This document shows positions 6,111 through 13,869 of a stretch of DNA of 33,877 nt, piece after piece. Each line of letters begins with the position of its first letter. Position 1 is the stretch's first letter. The notes under the pieces are model-generated. The model was not told where the DNA came from, ran no database searches, and saw only the letters and a program-made list of their open reading frames with translations. The stretch covers positions 1-33,877 of the forward strand of contig NZ_BMNT01000060.1 in NCBI RefSeq assembly GCF_014646695.1, written 5' to 3'. The translations under genes were made by a program, and so were the position numbers. The stretch comes from Sphaerisporangium melleum (GTDB lineage: Bacteria > Actinomycetota > Actinomycetes > Streptosporangiales > Streptosporangiaceae).

Positions 6111-7091
6111 TCATCCGGCGGTCCGGCCGCCGTCGGCCGGGGCGATCGCGCCGGCCATGCGCACCTGCAGCGTCCGGAACCGTTCGACGAGTTCGGCGGG
6201 CTCGTGGACGGTGAACTCAAAGCCGAGCAGGGTCACGTGCAGGGCCAGCCCGTCGAGGTTGTCGGAGCCGGCGCGCAGGGTGCAGGTGCGCTCGTCGACC
6301 GCTTCGACCAGCCCCGTTTCGGCCGGCACCCGCGCGGCCACCTGTGCCGCCGGCGCGTACATGGTGAACCGTCCCTGGTAGCGGTACCGGCCGACGCCCA
6401 CCGCCCAGGACGCGTACGCGCCGGTGTCGCCGGACGGCGGCTCCCGCGGGGTGAACCGCGGACCGGCCGGGGAGAGCGGCCGCAGGCGGTCGAGCCGGAA
6501 CGTCCGCCAGTCCGCCCGGCCGAGGTCGTAGGCGACCAGGTACCAGCGGCGGCCGGCGTGTACCAGCTTGTGCGGCTCGATCGTCCGGGTGCTGCCGGCG
6601 CCCGCGTGGTCGCGGTACTCCACGCGCAGCCGCTGGTGGTCGCGGCAGGCGGCGGCGACCGTGGTCAGCAGCTCCGCCGAGACCACCGCGGCCGGCCGGT
6701 GGTGCACCACGGTGGCGGCGTCCAGCGCCGAGACGCGGTACCGCAGGCGCGCAGGCAGGACCTGTTCCAGTTTCGCCATGGCCCGTACCGAGGCCTCTTC
6801 GATCCCGGCCACCGTGCCGTTCGCCGCGGTGCGCAGTCCGACGGCGACGGCGACGGCCTCATCGTCATCGAGCAGCAGCGGTGGCACGGCGGCGCCGGCC
6901 CCTAAGTGGTACCCGCCGGTGTTGCCGATCGTGGCGTGCACCGGGTAGCCGAGCTCGCGCAGCCGGTCGACGTCACGGCGCACGGTGCGCACCGTCACAC
7001 CCAACCGGTCGGCCAGTTGCGGACCGGACCAGTCACGGCGCTGCTGCAACAACGCCAATAGCCGGAGTAACCGGGCGGAGGTCTCGAGCAT
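6111..7091 (-). CDS. WYL-domain transcriptional regulator (YafY type)
   Basis: 326 residues. The N-terminal winged HTH (about 1-60) contains ARLLRLLALLQQRRDWSGPQ, 'LADRLGVTVRTVRRDVDRL' and 'LGYPVHA'. A central WYL domain (about 140-220) shows the RTIEPHKLVHAGRRWYLVAY pattern with the W-Y-L triad, and the C-terminal WCX-type domain ends near 315. These proteins bind DNA as dimers and are thought to sense ligands or nucleic acids through the WYL barrel. The gene is divergent from the epoxide hydrolase, its likely target. The ATG at 7091 begins right at the HTH. A -10-like CAGGAT lies exactly 6 nt upstream inside a large inverted repeat, so a leaderless, autoregulated message is likely. Confidence 0.92.
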   Translation of the reverse strand: MLETSARLLRLLALLQQRRDWSGPQLADRLGVTVRTVRRDVDRLRELGYPVHATIGNTGGYHLGAGAAVPPLLLDDDEAVAVAVGLRTAANGTVAGIEEASVRAMAKLEQVLPARLRYRVSALDAATVVHHRPAAVVSAELLTTVAAACRDHQRLRVEYRDHAGAGSTRTIEPHKLVHAGRRWYLVAYDLGRADWRTFRLDRLRPLSPAGPRFTPREPPSGDTGAYASWAVGVGRYRYQGRFTMYAPAAQVAARVPAETGLVEAVDERTCTLRAGSDNLDGLALHVTLLGFEFTVHEPAELVERFRTLQVRMAGAIAPADGGRTAG

Positions 7092-7148
7092 GGCCCCATC
7101 CTGGCAGCCAAGGAGGACCGTTCCTGTCCTCCTTCGCTGCCAGGATGG
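7092..7148. promoter_or_regulatory. 23-bp-arm inverted repeat, candidate WYL-regulator operator
   Basis: Arms 7096-7118 and 7126-7148 are complementary except for one C-C position (7109/7135), around a 7-nt spacer. The left arm starts 5 bp from the WYL start codon and covers its presumed -10. The repeat lies in the divergent promoter region with the epoxide hydrolase (start 7324). It is much longer than a minimal dimer site, so it could be two stacked half-site pairs or also act as an RNA hairpin. Confidence 0.65.
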
Positions 7149-7323
7149 TCGTGCGGGGGTCGTCCGACCAGGTCATGCCGGATGCGACGGCGTGGCGTGC
7201 CATCTGGTTCCTGTCGGGAAGGCACCGGTCGTCCGGCGCCGAGCGTCCGGAATCCGGCCCCGGCCACGGCACCGTTTTCACCTGTGAGGCCGCACGCCTC
7301 GCGCCGATCGCTTGGAGACCCTC

Positions 7324-8442
7324 TTGACCACCGAGATCAAGCCGTTCCGCGTCGACGTCCCGCAGGCCGAGCTGGACGATCTGTGGCGGCGTCTCGCGGC
7401 CGTGCGCTGGCCCGGCCAGGTGACCGGCGCGGGCTGGAGCCGTGGCGTGCCGCTTGCGTACCTGAAGGATCTGACCGAGTACTGGACGACGTCGTACGAC
7501 TGGCGGGCCACCGAGAAGCGGATCAACCAGCACCCGCAGTTCACCGCCGCGATCGACGGGCTGGACATCCACTTCCTGCACATCCGCTCCCGCCACGAGC
7601 AGGCGTTCCCGCTGCTGCTGGCGCACGGCTGGCCGGGGTCGATCGCGGAGTTCCTGGAGGTGATCGAGCCGCTGACCGATCCGGCCGACCCGGCCGACGC
7701 CTTCCACCTCGTGATCCCGTCGCACCCGAACTTCGGGTTCACCGGGCCGGCCGGGGCGGGCTGGGACGCCCACCGCATCGCCACCGCCTACGCCGAGCTG
7801 ATGGCCGCGCTCGGCTACGACCGGTACGGCGCGCAGGGCGGTGACTTCGGCGCGTTCATCGCCCCCGACCTCGGGCGGGTGGACGCCGAGCACGTCGCCG
7901 GCGTGCACGTCAACGCGGCCACGGCCGGGTTCATCCCGTTCGGCGGGGTGCCGGAGGGCACGGTGCCGACCGACGCCGAGCAGGTGCGGCTCGACCGGAT
8001 GAACCGGTTCCTGGCGGACGGCAACGGCTACTTCCAGATGCAGGCCACCCGTCCGCACACGCTCGGTTTCGCCCTCGCCGACTCCCCGACCGGCCAGCTC
8101 GCCTGGATCGGCGAGAAGTTCCACGACTGGGCCCACCCCGCCGGCTCGATCGGGGCCGAGCACGTCATCACCCACGCGATGATCTACTGGCTGACCAACA
8201 CCGGCGCGTCCTCGGCGCAGATGTACTACGAGTCCGTGCACACCACCAACCGGCCCACGCCGTCGCAGGTGCCCACCGGGGTGGCGAACTTCGCCGAGGA
8301 CATCGCGATCCGGCGGTTCGCGGAGCCGCTGAACAACATCACCCACTGGTCGGAGTACGACCGTGGCGGGCACTTCGCCGCCATGGAGGTGCCTGACCTG
8401 TTCGTGGACGAAGTGCGCACCTTCTTCCGCACCATCCGCTGA
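7324..8442 (+). CDS. Epoxide hydrolase (EHN/alpha-beta hydrolase fold)
   Basis: 372 residues from a TTG at 7324, chosen over the TTG at 7312 because GGAGA sits 5 nt before it and MTTEIKPFRVDVP is the usual N-terminus. Residues about 1-110 form the epoxide hydrolase N-terminal domain (RVDVPQAELDDLWRRL, then VRWP). The alpha/beta hydrolase core shows the oxyanion motif HGWPGS (101-106), the nucleophile Asp174 in QGGDFG, a conserved tyrosine pair in MYYES, and the catalytic His350 in GGHF. Such enzymes add water to epoxides through an ester intermediate on the Asp. The cytoplasmic location follows from the lack of a signal peptide. The divergent WYL regulator probably controls it. The natural substrate is unknown. 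Confidence 0.92.
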   Translation: MTTEIKPFRVDVPQAELDDLWRRLAAVRWPGQVTGAGWSRGVPLAYLKDLTEYWTTSYDWRATEKRINQHPQFTAAIDGLDIHFLHIRSRHEQAFPLLLAHGWPGSIAEFLEVIEPLTDPADPADAFHLVIPSHPNFGFTGPAGAGWDAHRIATAYAELMAALGYDRYGAQGGDFGAFIAPDLGRVDAEHVAGVHVNAATAGFIPFGGVPEGTVPTDAEQVRLDRMNRFLADGNGYFQMQATRPHTLGFALADSPTGQLAWIGEKFHDWAHPAGSIGAEHVITHAMIYWLTNTGASSAQMYYESVHTTNRPTPSQVPTGVANFAEDIAIRRFAEPLNNITHWSEYDRGGHFAAMEVPDLFVDEVRTFFRTIR

Positions 8443-8626
8443 GGGGAGCCGCCGGGTCGTCTGGTCGGGCGGACTCGGTGCCGGTAGCCGCTGGTTCTCG
8501 TCCGCCGCGCCTCCGCGGCGTCCACTGACCGGCGAGCCGCCGTGCGCGCCGTCGCGGGGTATCGCCATCGGCACCGCATCGACGATGGCGGACGGCCGGG
8601 AAGGTCCCTCTCGCCGGTGAGCATCA

Positions 8627-8650
8627 GCGGGCCCGCCGAGATCGGCCCGC
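8627..8650 (+). terminator. Short hairpin after the epoxide hydrolase gene
   Basis: GCGGGCC (8627-8633) pairs with GGCCCGC (8644-8650). It is weak evidence for a terminator 185 bp after the stop, just ahead of the next promoter. The rest of 8443-8671 shows nothing recognisable. Confidence 0.35.
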
Positions 8651-8671
8651 CCCCGGCGTGCCCCGGCCACG

Positions 8672-8683
8672 TAGGGTCGGGGC
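8672..8683 (+). promoter_or_regulatory. Leaderless -10 box of the ABC transporter operon
   Basis: TAGGGT (8672-8677) is followed by 6 nt and the ATG at 8684. A G-rich CGGGGC also precedes the ATG and could serve as a weak ribosome site, so the leaderless reading is likely but not certain. Confidence 0.45.
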
Positions 8684-9310
8684 ATGTCCGAGGTGATCGT
8701 GGCCGCGCGCGGTGTCGAGGTGACGCTGGGCGGGGTGCCCGTCCTGCGGAACGCCGGTTTCACGGCCGCCGCCGGGGAGATCGTCGCGGTCCTCGGGGAG
8801 AACGGCGCGGGCAAGTCGACGCTGCTGCGCTGCCTGGCGGGCCTGCACCCGCCGCTTCGCGGCCGCATCGACGTCCTCGGCGGGCCACCGGTCGACGCCG
8901 CCGTGTTCTGGCGGCGGGTCGCCCTGGTCGGCGACGAGCCCGCCTGGTATCCGGGGCTGAGCGTTCAGGAGCACCTGGAACTGGCGGGCGTCGTCCACCC
9001 GGGCGGCCGGCTGACCGTCGGCGCGGCGCTGGAGGTCTTCGCGCTGGACGGGCGTGCGGACATGTCCCCGCTGACCCTGTCCACCGGCCAGCGGCAGCGG
9101 CTGTCGCTGGCGATGGCGCTGCTCCGGCCGAGCAGGCTGCTCCTGCTGGACGAGCCGGAACGCGGGCTCGACACGGCGTTCCGGGCACGGCTGGCAGAGA
9201 TCTTGACGGGTTACGCGGACGAGGGCGGCACGGTGGTCATGGCGACGCACGACCTGACGCTCGCGACCGCCACCCGGGCCCGCCTGGTCACCCTGGAGGC
9301 CGCGTCGTGA
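8684..9310 (+). CDS. ABC transporter ATP-binding protein
   Basis: 208 residues, a compact single-domain ATPase. Walker A is GENGAGKST (38-46), the signature is LSTGQ (132-136), Walker B is LLLLDEP with Asp156-Glu157, and the switch His is 189 (ATHDL). The usual Q-loop glutamine is replaced in the 'VALVGDEPAWYPGLS' segment, a 'DEP' variant common in ATPases that pair with integral exporters of the ABC-2/DUF type. The stop codon overlaps the GTG start of the next gene (GTGA), so the two are translationally coupled and almost certainly form one complex on the inner face of the membrane. The transported substrate is unknown. Confidence 0.93.
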   Translation: MSEVIVAARGVEVTLGGVPVLRNAGFTAAAGEIVAVLGENGAGKSTLLRCLAGLHPPLRGRIDVLGGPPVDAAVFWRRVALVGDEPAWYPGLSVQEHLELAGVVHPGGRLTVGAALEVFALDGRADMSPLTLSTGQRQRLSLAMALLRPSRLLLLDEPERGLDTAFRARLAEILTGYADEGGTVVMATHDLTLATATRARLVTLEAAS

Positions 9311-10809
9311 ATCCCGCGCGCGCCTACCTCCGTTCCCGGCGGGGACGGCCGATGACCTGGTCGGACCGTTACGCCATGGCGTTCGGCGCCGGCCTCGCCG
9401 TCGTGGTCGTGGGGCAGTGGGCGGCCACGGCGGTGCGCGGCCTGGCCATCGGGGTGGACGCCGCAGGGCTCGGGCCGGTGCTCGCACTGGCCGCGGTGTC
9501 CTACGCGGGTTACCTGGCCGTGGCCCGTGCTCTCGGCCCCGTCGTGCTGCCCGCCGCCGACGCCGCCTGGCTGGTGCTGTCGCCGCTGCCGCGCCGCTCG
9601 GTGCTGGGCAGGAGCGCGGCGGTCCTGCTGGTGCTCGCGCTCGGTGGCGGGGCGGCGCTCGGCCTGGCCGTGCTGTCCGCGTTCGGCGCCCCGGACGGCC
9701 TCATCCTCCGCCTGGCCGCGGCACTCGTGCTGGGCGCCGGCGCGACAGTGGGCGGCATGGCGGTGGCGGTTCTCGCCCAGGCGTCCCACTCCTGGGACGT
9801 CCTGCTCCAGGTGGTGATCGCGGGCACGGTGCTCGCGGCCGTGCTGGTCGCCGTACTCGGCGGCGGCGCCGGACGGCAGGCGTTGCTCGCCGTGGCGGGC
9901 GCGCCGGCCGCCGCGGCGGTGGCGGCGGCCGGGCCGGTCGCGGCCGTGGCCTGCGCGCTCGCACACCGGGCGTGGACGACGCTCGACCGCATCCCGGCCC
10001 GGGCGATCCTCGGCTCCTCGGCCCGGACTGGGCGGGTGGCCTCGGCGGCGGTGACCATGGATCCCGGCGCGCTGACCTGGGCCGTGGAGGACGAGCACTG
10101 GCGAGGGCGCGTGCTCGGCTCCCGTCCCTGGCCACGGCTCGCCGGCCGGAAAGCCCTGGCCCTGGCCTGGCAGGACTGGCGGCGCATCGGCAGGCGTCCG
10201 GGACGGCTGGCCGTGCTGGCCGGCGCGGCCGTGCTGCCCGCCGTGGCCGCCCAGGCCGCAGGGGGCATGTCCGCGATGCCGGCCGGCGTCCTGCTCGCCG
10301 GGACGCTGGCCGCCGCGGCGATGTGCACGACCGGGGCCCGCCGCGACGCCGCCGACCCGGCCCTCGCCCGGCTGCTGGCCGTGGACCGGCGTGCACTGGC
10401 GGCGGCGCGCGCGCTGCTGCCCGCGTTGCTGGCCGCCGCCTGGTCGGCCCTCGCGCTCGCCGGGCTGGCGGCGGCCGGCGCCCTGTCCGGCGGCGCCTGG
10501 TGGCTGCTCGGGCCGGCCACCGCTCCGGCCTGCGCCGCGGCGTCGCTGCGCATGGCGGGCCGCCCTCCGGTCGACCATTCGCTGCCGGTCATCGACACCC
10601 CGGTCGGCGCCCTGCCGGCCGGGCCGCTGATCTGGGCGGTGACCGGCGCCGACCTGGCGCTGCTCGGCTGCCTGCCCGCGCTGGTGGCGCTGACCGCCCC
10701 GGCCTCTCCCCCGGGATCTTCCCTGATCGTCCAGGCGCTGACCGCAGCCGCCGTCCTCACCGCCTTCCTGCTCCGCCAGGGCCGGTCAGGCCGCGAGAGT
10801 GCGACCTGA
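9307..10809 (+). CDS. Multi-spanning membrane protein, ABC partner (DUF6297-like)
   Basis: 500 residues, start GTG at 9307 overlapping the ATPase stop. After a basic N-terminus ('NPARAYLRSRRGRP') there are many Ala/Leu/Val/Gly-rich hydrophobic segments (for example residues about 25-45, 55-80, 100-125, 135-190, 195-225, 300-345, 360-400 and 430-490) separated by short polar loops, consistent with 10 or more helices. The cytosolic stretch about 235-300 is rich in Arg and Trp. It resembles the actinobacterial DUF6297 proteins that sit beside an ABC ATPase; this match is from memory and should be treated as tentative. The gene pair is probably an exporter or a membrane-integrity module. It ends convergently 29 bp from the FAD oxidoreductase gene, with no clear terminator between. 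Confidence 0.8.
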   Translation: MNPARAYLRSRRGRPMTWSDRYAMAFGAGLAVVVVGQWAATAVRGLAIGVDAAGLGPVLALAAVSYAGYLAVARALGPVVLPAADAAWLVLSPLPRRSVLGRSAAVLLVLALGGGAALGLAVLSAFGAPDGLILRLAAALVLGAGATVGGMAVAVLAQASHSWDVLLQVVIAGTVLAAVLVAVLGGGAGRQALLAVAGAPAAAAVAAAGPVAAVACALAHRAWTTLDRIPARAILGSSARTGRVASAAVTMDPGALTWAVEDEHWRGRVLGSRPWPRLAGRKALALAWQDWRRIGRRPGRLAVLAGAAVLPAVAAQAAGGMSAMPAGVLLAGTLAAAAMCTTGARRDAADPALARLLAVDRRALAAARALLPALLAAAWSALALAGLAAAGALSGGAWWLLGPATAPACAAASLRMAGRPPVDHSLPVIDTPVGALPAGPLIWAVTGADLALLGCLPALVALTAPASPPGSSLIVQALTAAAVLTAFLLRQGRSGRESAT

Positions 10810-10838
10810 CACCGTGGCCCTGATCACCCGGCACCGGC

Positions 10839-11831
10839 TCACGAACCCGTGCTCTCCGTCTGCAGGGAGGGCACGGCGCGGGTGCGGTGGGCGGCGACCG
10901 CGCTGCGGGTCTCCTCCTCGATCAGGTCGGCGTTGATCTGGGCTCCGGCCAGCGCCCCGGCCGCCGCCGCGGCGCCCACCTGGGCGGTCAGATCGGCGAC
11001 GTTGCCCGCGACCCAGAGCCCGGGCACGTCGGTGGCACCCGCCGGACCGGACGGGATGTACTCTCCGCCGCCTTGCGGATGCTCCACCGGACGCAGGCCG
11101 AGCGCCGTCAGGAAGCCGGCGCGCGCCACCATCCGCGGCGCCACGGCGAGCGTGTCGCGGCCGACCACCGTCCCGTCGCTGAGCCGCACCCCCACGAGAC
11201 GGTCCTGCTCGACCTCCAGGGACGTCACCGCGCCCTCCACCACCGCGATGCCCCGGGCGGCCAACCGCTCGGCCTCCTCCCCCGCCGGCGCCGCCATGGT
11301 GTGGGCGAAGAAGGTGACGTCCGCGCTCCACTGCCGGAACAGCAACGCCTGGTGCACGGCGAACGGCCCGGTGGCCAGCACGCCGATCGCCCGGTCGCGA
11401 ACCTCCCAGCCATGGCAGTACGGGCAGTGCACGACGTCCTGCCCCCAGCGGTCCCGCAACCCCGGCAGTTCCGGCAGTTCGTCCACCAGTCCGGTGGTCA
11501 CCAGCAGCCGGCGGGCGCGGACCACGCGGCCGTCCGCCAGGGTCACCGCGAACCCGTCGTCGTCGCGTGCGGCGGCGCCGACCTCGCCGCGCACCACCTG
11601 GCCGCCGTAGCGGCGCACCTCCTCCCGGCCGCGGTCCAGCAGCTCGGTCGGCCGGATGCCGTCCAGGGCCAGCAGGGCGTGCACCCCTGCGGCCGGGGCG
11701 TTGCGCGGCGTACCCGCGTCGACCACCACCACCGAGCGCCGCGCCCGCGCCAGCATCAGCGCCCCGCTCAACCCGGCGGCACCACCGCCGGCCACCACCA
11801 CGTCATAGCCGTCTCTCAGCTCATCGGTCAT
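10839..11831 (-). CDS. FAD-dependent thioredoxin-reductase-like oxidoreductase
   Basis: 330 residues. The N-terminal FAD-binding Rossmann motif is AGGGAAGLSGA (14-24). The NAD(P) domain carries the redox pair CPYC (Cys136, Cys139) in HCPYCHG, and the C-terminal FAD motif reads 'PGLWVAGNVADLTAQVGAAA'. CPYCHG proteins of this size are annotated as NAD(P)/FAD-dependent oxidoreductases related to TrxR; they often act on small disulfides or in secondary metabolism. An in-frame ATG 24 nt upstream exists, but the ATG at 11831 is preferred because GGAGG lies 8 nt before it. It is divergent from the SolA-like oxidase, and the shared promoter region contains the three-half-site operator also found before the XRE-cupin gene. 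Confidence 0.9.
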   Translation of the reverse strand: MTDELRDGYDVVVAGGGAAGLSGALMLARARRSVVVVDAGTPRNAPAAGVHALLALDGIRPTELLDRGREEVRRYGGQVVRGEVGAAARDDDGFAVTLADGRVVRARRLLVTTGLVDELPELPGLRDRWGQDVVHCPYCHGWEVRDRAIGVLATGPFAVHQALLFRQWSADVTFFAHTMAAPAGEEAERLAARGIAVVEGAVTSLEVEQDRLVGVRLSDGTVVGRDTLAVAPRMVARAGFLTALGLRPVEHPQGGGEYIPSGPAGATDVPGLWVAGNVADLTAQVGAAAAAGALAGAQINADLIEEETRSAVAAHRTRAVPSLQTESTGS

Positions 11832-11875
11832 CGTGACCACCTCCACGACGACCATGCGATCCCACTCGACGCCAC

Positions 11876-11901
11876 GGCAATCTTCTTTGCTGTTATGGCA
11901 A
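11876..11901. promoter_or_regulatory. Operator copy A of the XRE-cupin regulator (three half-sites)
   Basis: GGCAA (11876-11880), 6 bp, TTGCT (11887-11891), 5 bp, GGCAA (11897-11901). From 11875 to 11903 it matches the copy upstream of the XRE-cupin gene (13218-13246) at 27 of 29 positions. It lies between the divergent FAD oxidoreductase and the SolA-like oxidase. TAGGAT at 11932-11937 could be the -10 of the rightward gene. Confidence 0.75.
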
Positions 11902-11997
11902 ACGGGAGCTTTCTATGTAAAACTAGCAGGTTAGGATGGTTTCTCTGCCGGAAGCGTACGGTGCAGTCATGCTTCGTCGCGATCGGAAAGGTCGTGG

Positions 11998-13122
11998 ATG
12001 ACCAGACACGAGGTGGACGTCGTCGTCGTGGGCGGCGGGGGGATGGGGTCGGCGGCCGCGTGGCGGCTGGCCGGGCGCGGAGCCGACGTGGTGCTGCTGG
12101 AGCGGTTCGAGCCGGGGCACGTACGCGGCGCCTCGCATGGCGCCTCCCGGATCTTCCGCGTCTCCTACACCGAGCCCGTCTACATCAGGCTCGCCCAGGA
12201 GGCCGAGCGGTCGTGGCGGGAGCTTGAGGCCGCCGCGGGCGTCTCGCTGCTCACCGTCACTGGTGGAATCGACCATGGACGGACGGACGGCCTCGGCGTG
12301 CTGGCCGAGGCGCTCGAGGCGGCGGGCGCGCCAGGTGAGTGGCTGGCCCCGCAGGAGGCCGCCGAGCGCTGGCCCGGCCTGCGTTATGACGGCAAGGTGC
12401 TGTTCCATCCGGCGAGCGGGCGACTGCACGCCGACGACGCACTGTCGGCGCTCCAGGCGCAGGCGGCCCGGCTGGGCGCCGTCGTCCGGCACGAGACGCC
12501 GGTCACCTCGATCGTGGTACGCGGCGACGACGCCGTCGAGGTGCGCGCCGGGGAGGACGTCTACCAGGCGAAGAGAGTCGTCGTCGCGGCCGGGGCATGG
12601 ACGCGGAAGCTGCTCGGCGGACTCGTCCCGCTGCCACCGCTGCGCGTCACGCAGGAGCAGCCGGCGTACTTCGCCCCGCTGCGCGAGATGGCGTGGCCGA
12701 GCTTCGTGCACCATCTCGACGGCGAGTCGCCGGCGGCCACCGGGTTCCCGAGCGGTGTCTACGGCCTCGGAACGCCCGGCGAGGGGATCAAGACCGGGTT
12801 TCACGGCACGGGTCCGGTGGTCGACCCCGACGACCGGGACTTCCAGCCGGAGCCCGCCCAGTTGCGCATCCTGCGGGAGTACGCCCGCGCGTGGCTGCCC
12901 GGTGTCGACGCGGACGCCTTCACCCCGATCAGCTGTACCTACACCACGACGCCGACCGCCGACTTCGTCCTGGACCGGGTCGGTCCCGTCGTCGTGGCGG
13001 CCGGCTTCTCCGGGCACGGCTTCAAGTTCGTTCCGGCGGTCGGGCGGATCCTCGCCGACCTCGCCCTCACCGATGCGCGGCCCGACGTGCGCTTCGCGCT
13101 GAGGCGCCCGGCCGGGGCCTGA
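11998..13122 (+). CDS. solA: Sarcosine/N-methyl-tryptophan oxidase-like flavoprotein
   Basis: 374 residues, the length of monomeric sarcosine oxidase and MTOX. The FAD-binding motif VVVVGGGGMGSAAAW starts at residue 8, followed by the ribose-binding LLERF. Cys313 (ISCTYT) occupies the position of the cysteine that carries covalently bound FAD in MSOX. The C-terminal 'AAGFSGHGFKFVPAVG' is the family's conserved active-site loop. These enzymes oxidise N-methyl amino acids to the amino acid, formaldehyde and hydrogen peroxide. Which amine this enzyme uses is not readable from sequence. GGAAAGG lies about 7 nt before the ATG. The gene is followed by the XRE-cupin regulator and shares its operator. 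Confidence 0.88.
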   Translation: MTRHEVDVVVVGGGGMGSAAAWRLAGRGADVVLLERFEPGHVRGASHGASRIFRVSYTEPVYIRLAQEAERSWRELEAAAGVSLLTVTGGIDHGRTDGLGVLAEALEAAGAPGEWLAPQEAAERWPGLRYDGKVLFHPASGRLHADDALSALQAQAARLGAVVRHETPVTSIVVRGDDAVEVRAGEDVYQAKRVVVAAGAWTRKLLGGLVPLPPLRVTQEQPAYFAPLREMAWPSFVHHLDGESPAATGFPSGVYGLGTPGEGIKTGFHGTGPVVDPDDRDFQPEPAQLRILREYARAWLPGVDADAFTPISCTYTTTPTADFVLDRVGPVVVAAGFSGHGFKFVPAVGRILADLALTDARPDVRFALRRPAGA

Positions 13123-13218
13123 CTCCGAGAATCCGAGCCGTTCCCACCTCGCCGGCTCCGGGCACCGCTCGAAGCCCGTGGAGGTCCGGGTGCCGTGATC
13201 ACTCGGGCTGGGCCGGGC

Positions 13219-13253
13219 GGCAATCTTCTTTGCCGTCATGGCAAACTGGCCGC
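13219..13253 (+). promoter_or_regulatory. Operator copy B and promoter of the XRE-cupin gene
   Basis: GGCAA (13219-13223), 6 bp, TTGCC (13230-13234), 5 bp, GGCAA (13240-13244): two overlapping dyads. A -10-like CAAACT (13242-13247) ends 6 nt before the ATG at 13254 and overlaps the third half-site, so occupancy would shut the promoter. No Shine-Dalgarno is present. Confidence 0.7.
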
Positions 13254-13853
13254 ATGGAGAGCGATCTCGGCCGGGCGCTCGGCGCGGTCGGCCCGCGGCT
13301 GCGGGAGCTGCGCCGCAAGCGCGACACCACGCTGGCGGAGCTGTCGTCACAGACCGGCATCTCGGTGAGCACGCTGTCCCGGCTGGAGTCCGGCGCGCGG
13401 CGGCCGACCCTCGAACTACTGCTCCCCCTGGCCCAGGCGCACGGCGTCACGCTCGACGATCTCGTCGGCGCCCCGCCCACCGGCGACCCGCGCATCCACC
13501 TGCGCCCGGTCACCCGGCAGGGCATGATCATGATTCCGCTGACCCGCCGGGCCGGGGGCATTCAGGCGTACAAGCTGGTGTTCTCGCCCGGCGGGCGTGC
13601 GGAGCCCGATCCGCGGACCCATGAGGGCTACGAGTGGATGTACGTCCTCAACGGGCGGCTGCGGCTCGTCCTCGGCGAGCAGGATCTGGTGCTGTCGCCC
13701 GGCGAGGCGGCCGAGTTCGACACCCGCCTGCCGCACTGGTTCGGCACGGTCGACGGCGAGCCGGCCGAGGTGCTCAGCCTGTTCGGCAGACAGGGCGAAC
13801 GCGCCCACCTGCGCGCCCGCCCGCGACGTCGAAACGCCTCCGGCGACGCCTGA
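13254..13853 (+). CDS. XRE-family HTH regulator with C-terminal cupin domain
   Basis: 199 residues. Residues about 13-68 form the XRE/Cro HTH (RLRELRRKRDTTLAELSSQT, then GISVSTLSRLESGARRPTLE). Residues about 105-180 form a cupin_2 barrel ('THEGYEWMYVLNGRLRLVLG', then LSPGEAAEFDTRLPHWFG). This two-domain layout is common in small repressors or activators of amine and amino-acid catabolism genes, where the cupin binds the effector. The gene follows the SolA-like oxidase by 131 bp. Its promoter and that of the divergent oxidase/oxidoreductase pair contain nearly identical operators, so it probably controls both units and itself. It runs convergently into the alpha/beta hydrolase gene with only 16 bp between the stops. 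Confidence 0.93.
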   Translation: MESDLGRALGAVGPRLRELRRKRDTTLAELSSQTGISVSTLSRLESGARRPTLELLLPLAQAHGVTLDDLVGAPPTGDPRIHLRPVTRQGMIMIPLTRRAGGIQAYKLVFSPGGRAEPDPRTHEGYEWMYVLNGRLRLVLGEQDLVLSPGEAAEFDTRLPHWFGTVDGEPAEVLSLFGRQGERAHLRARPRRRNASGDA

Positions 13854-13869
13854 GCACCGAGGGCGGCGG

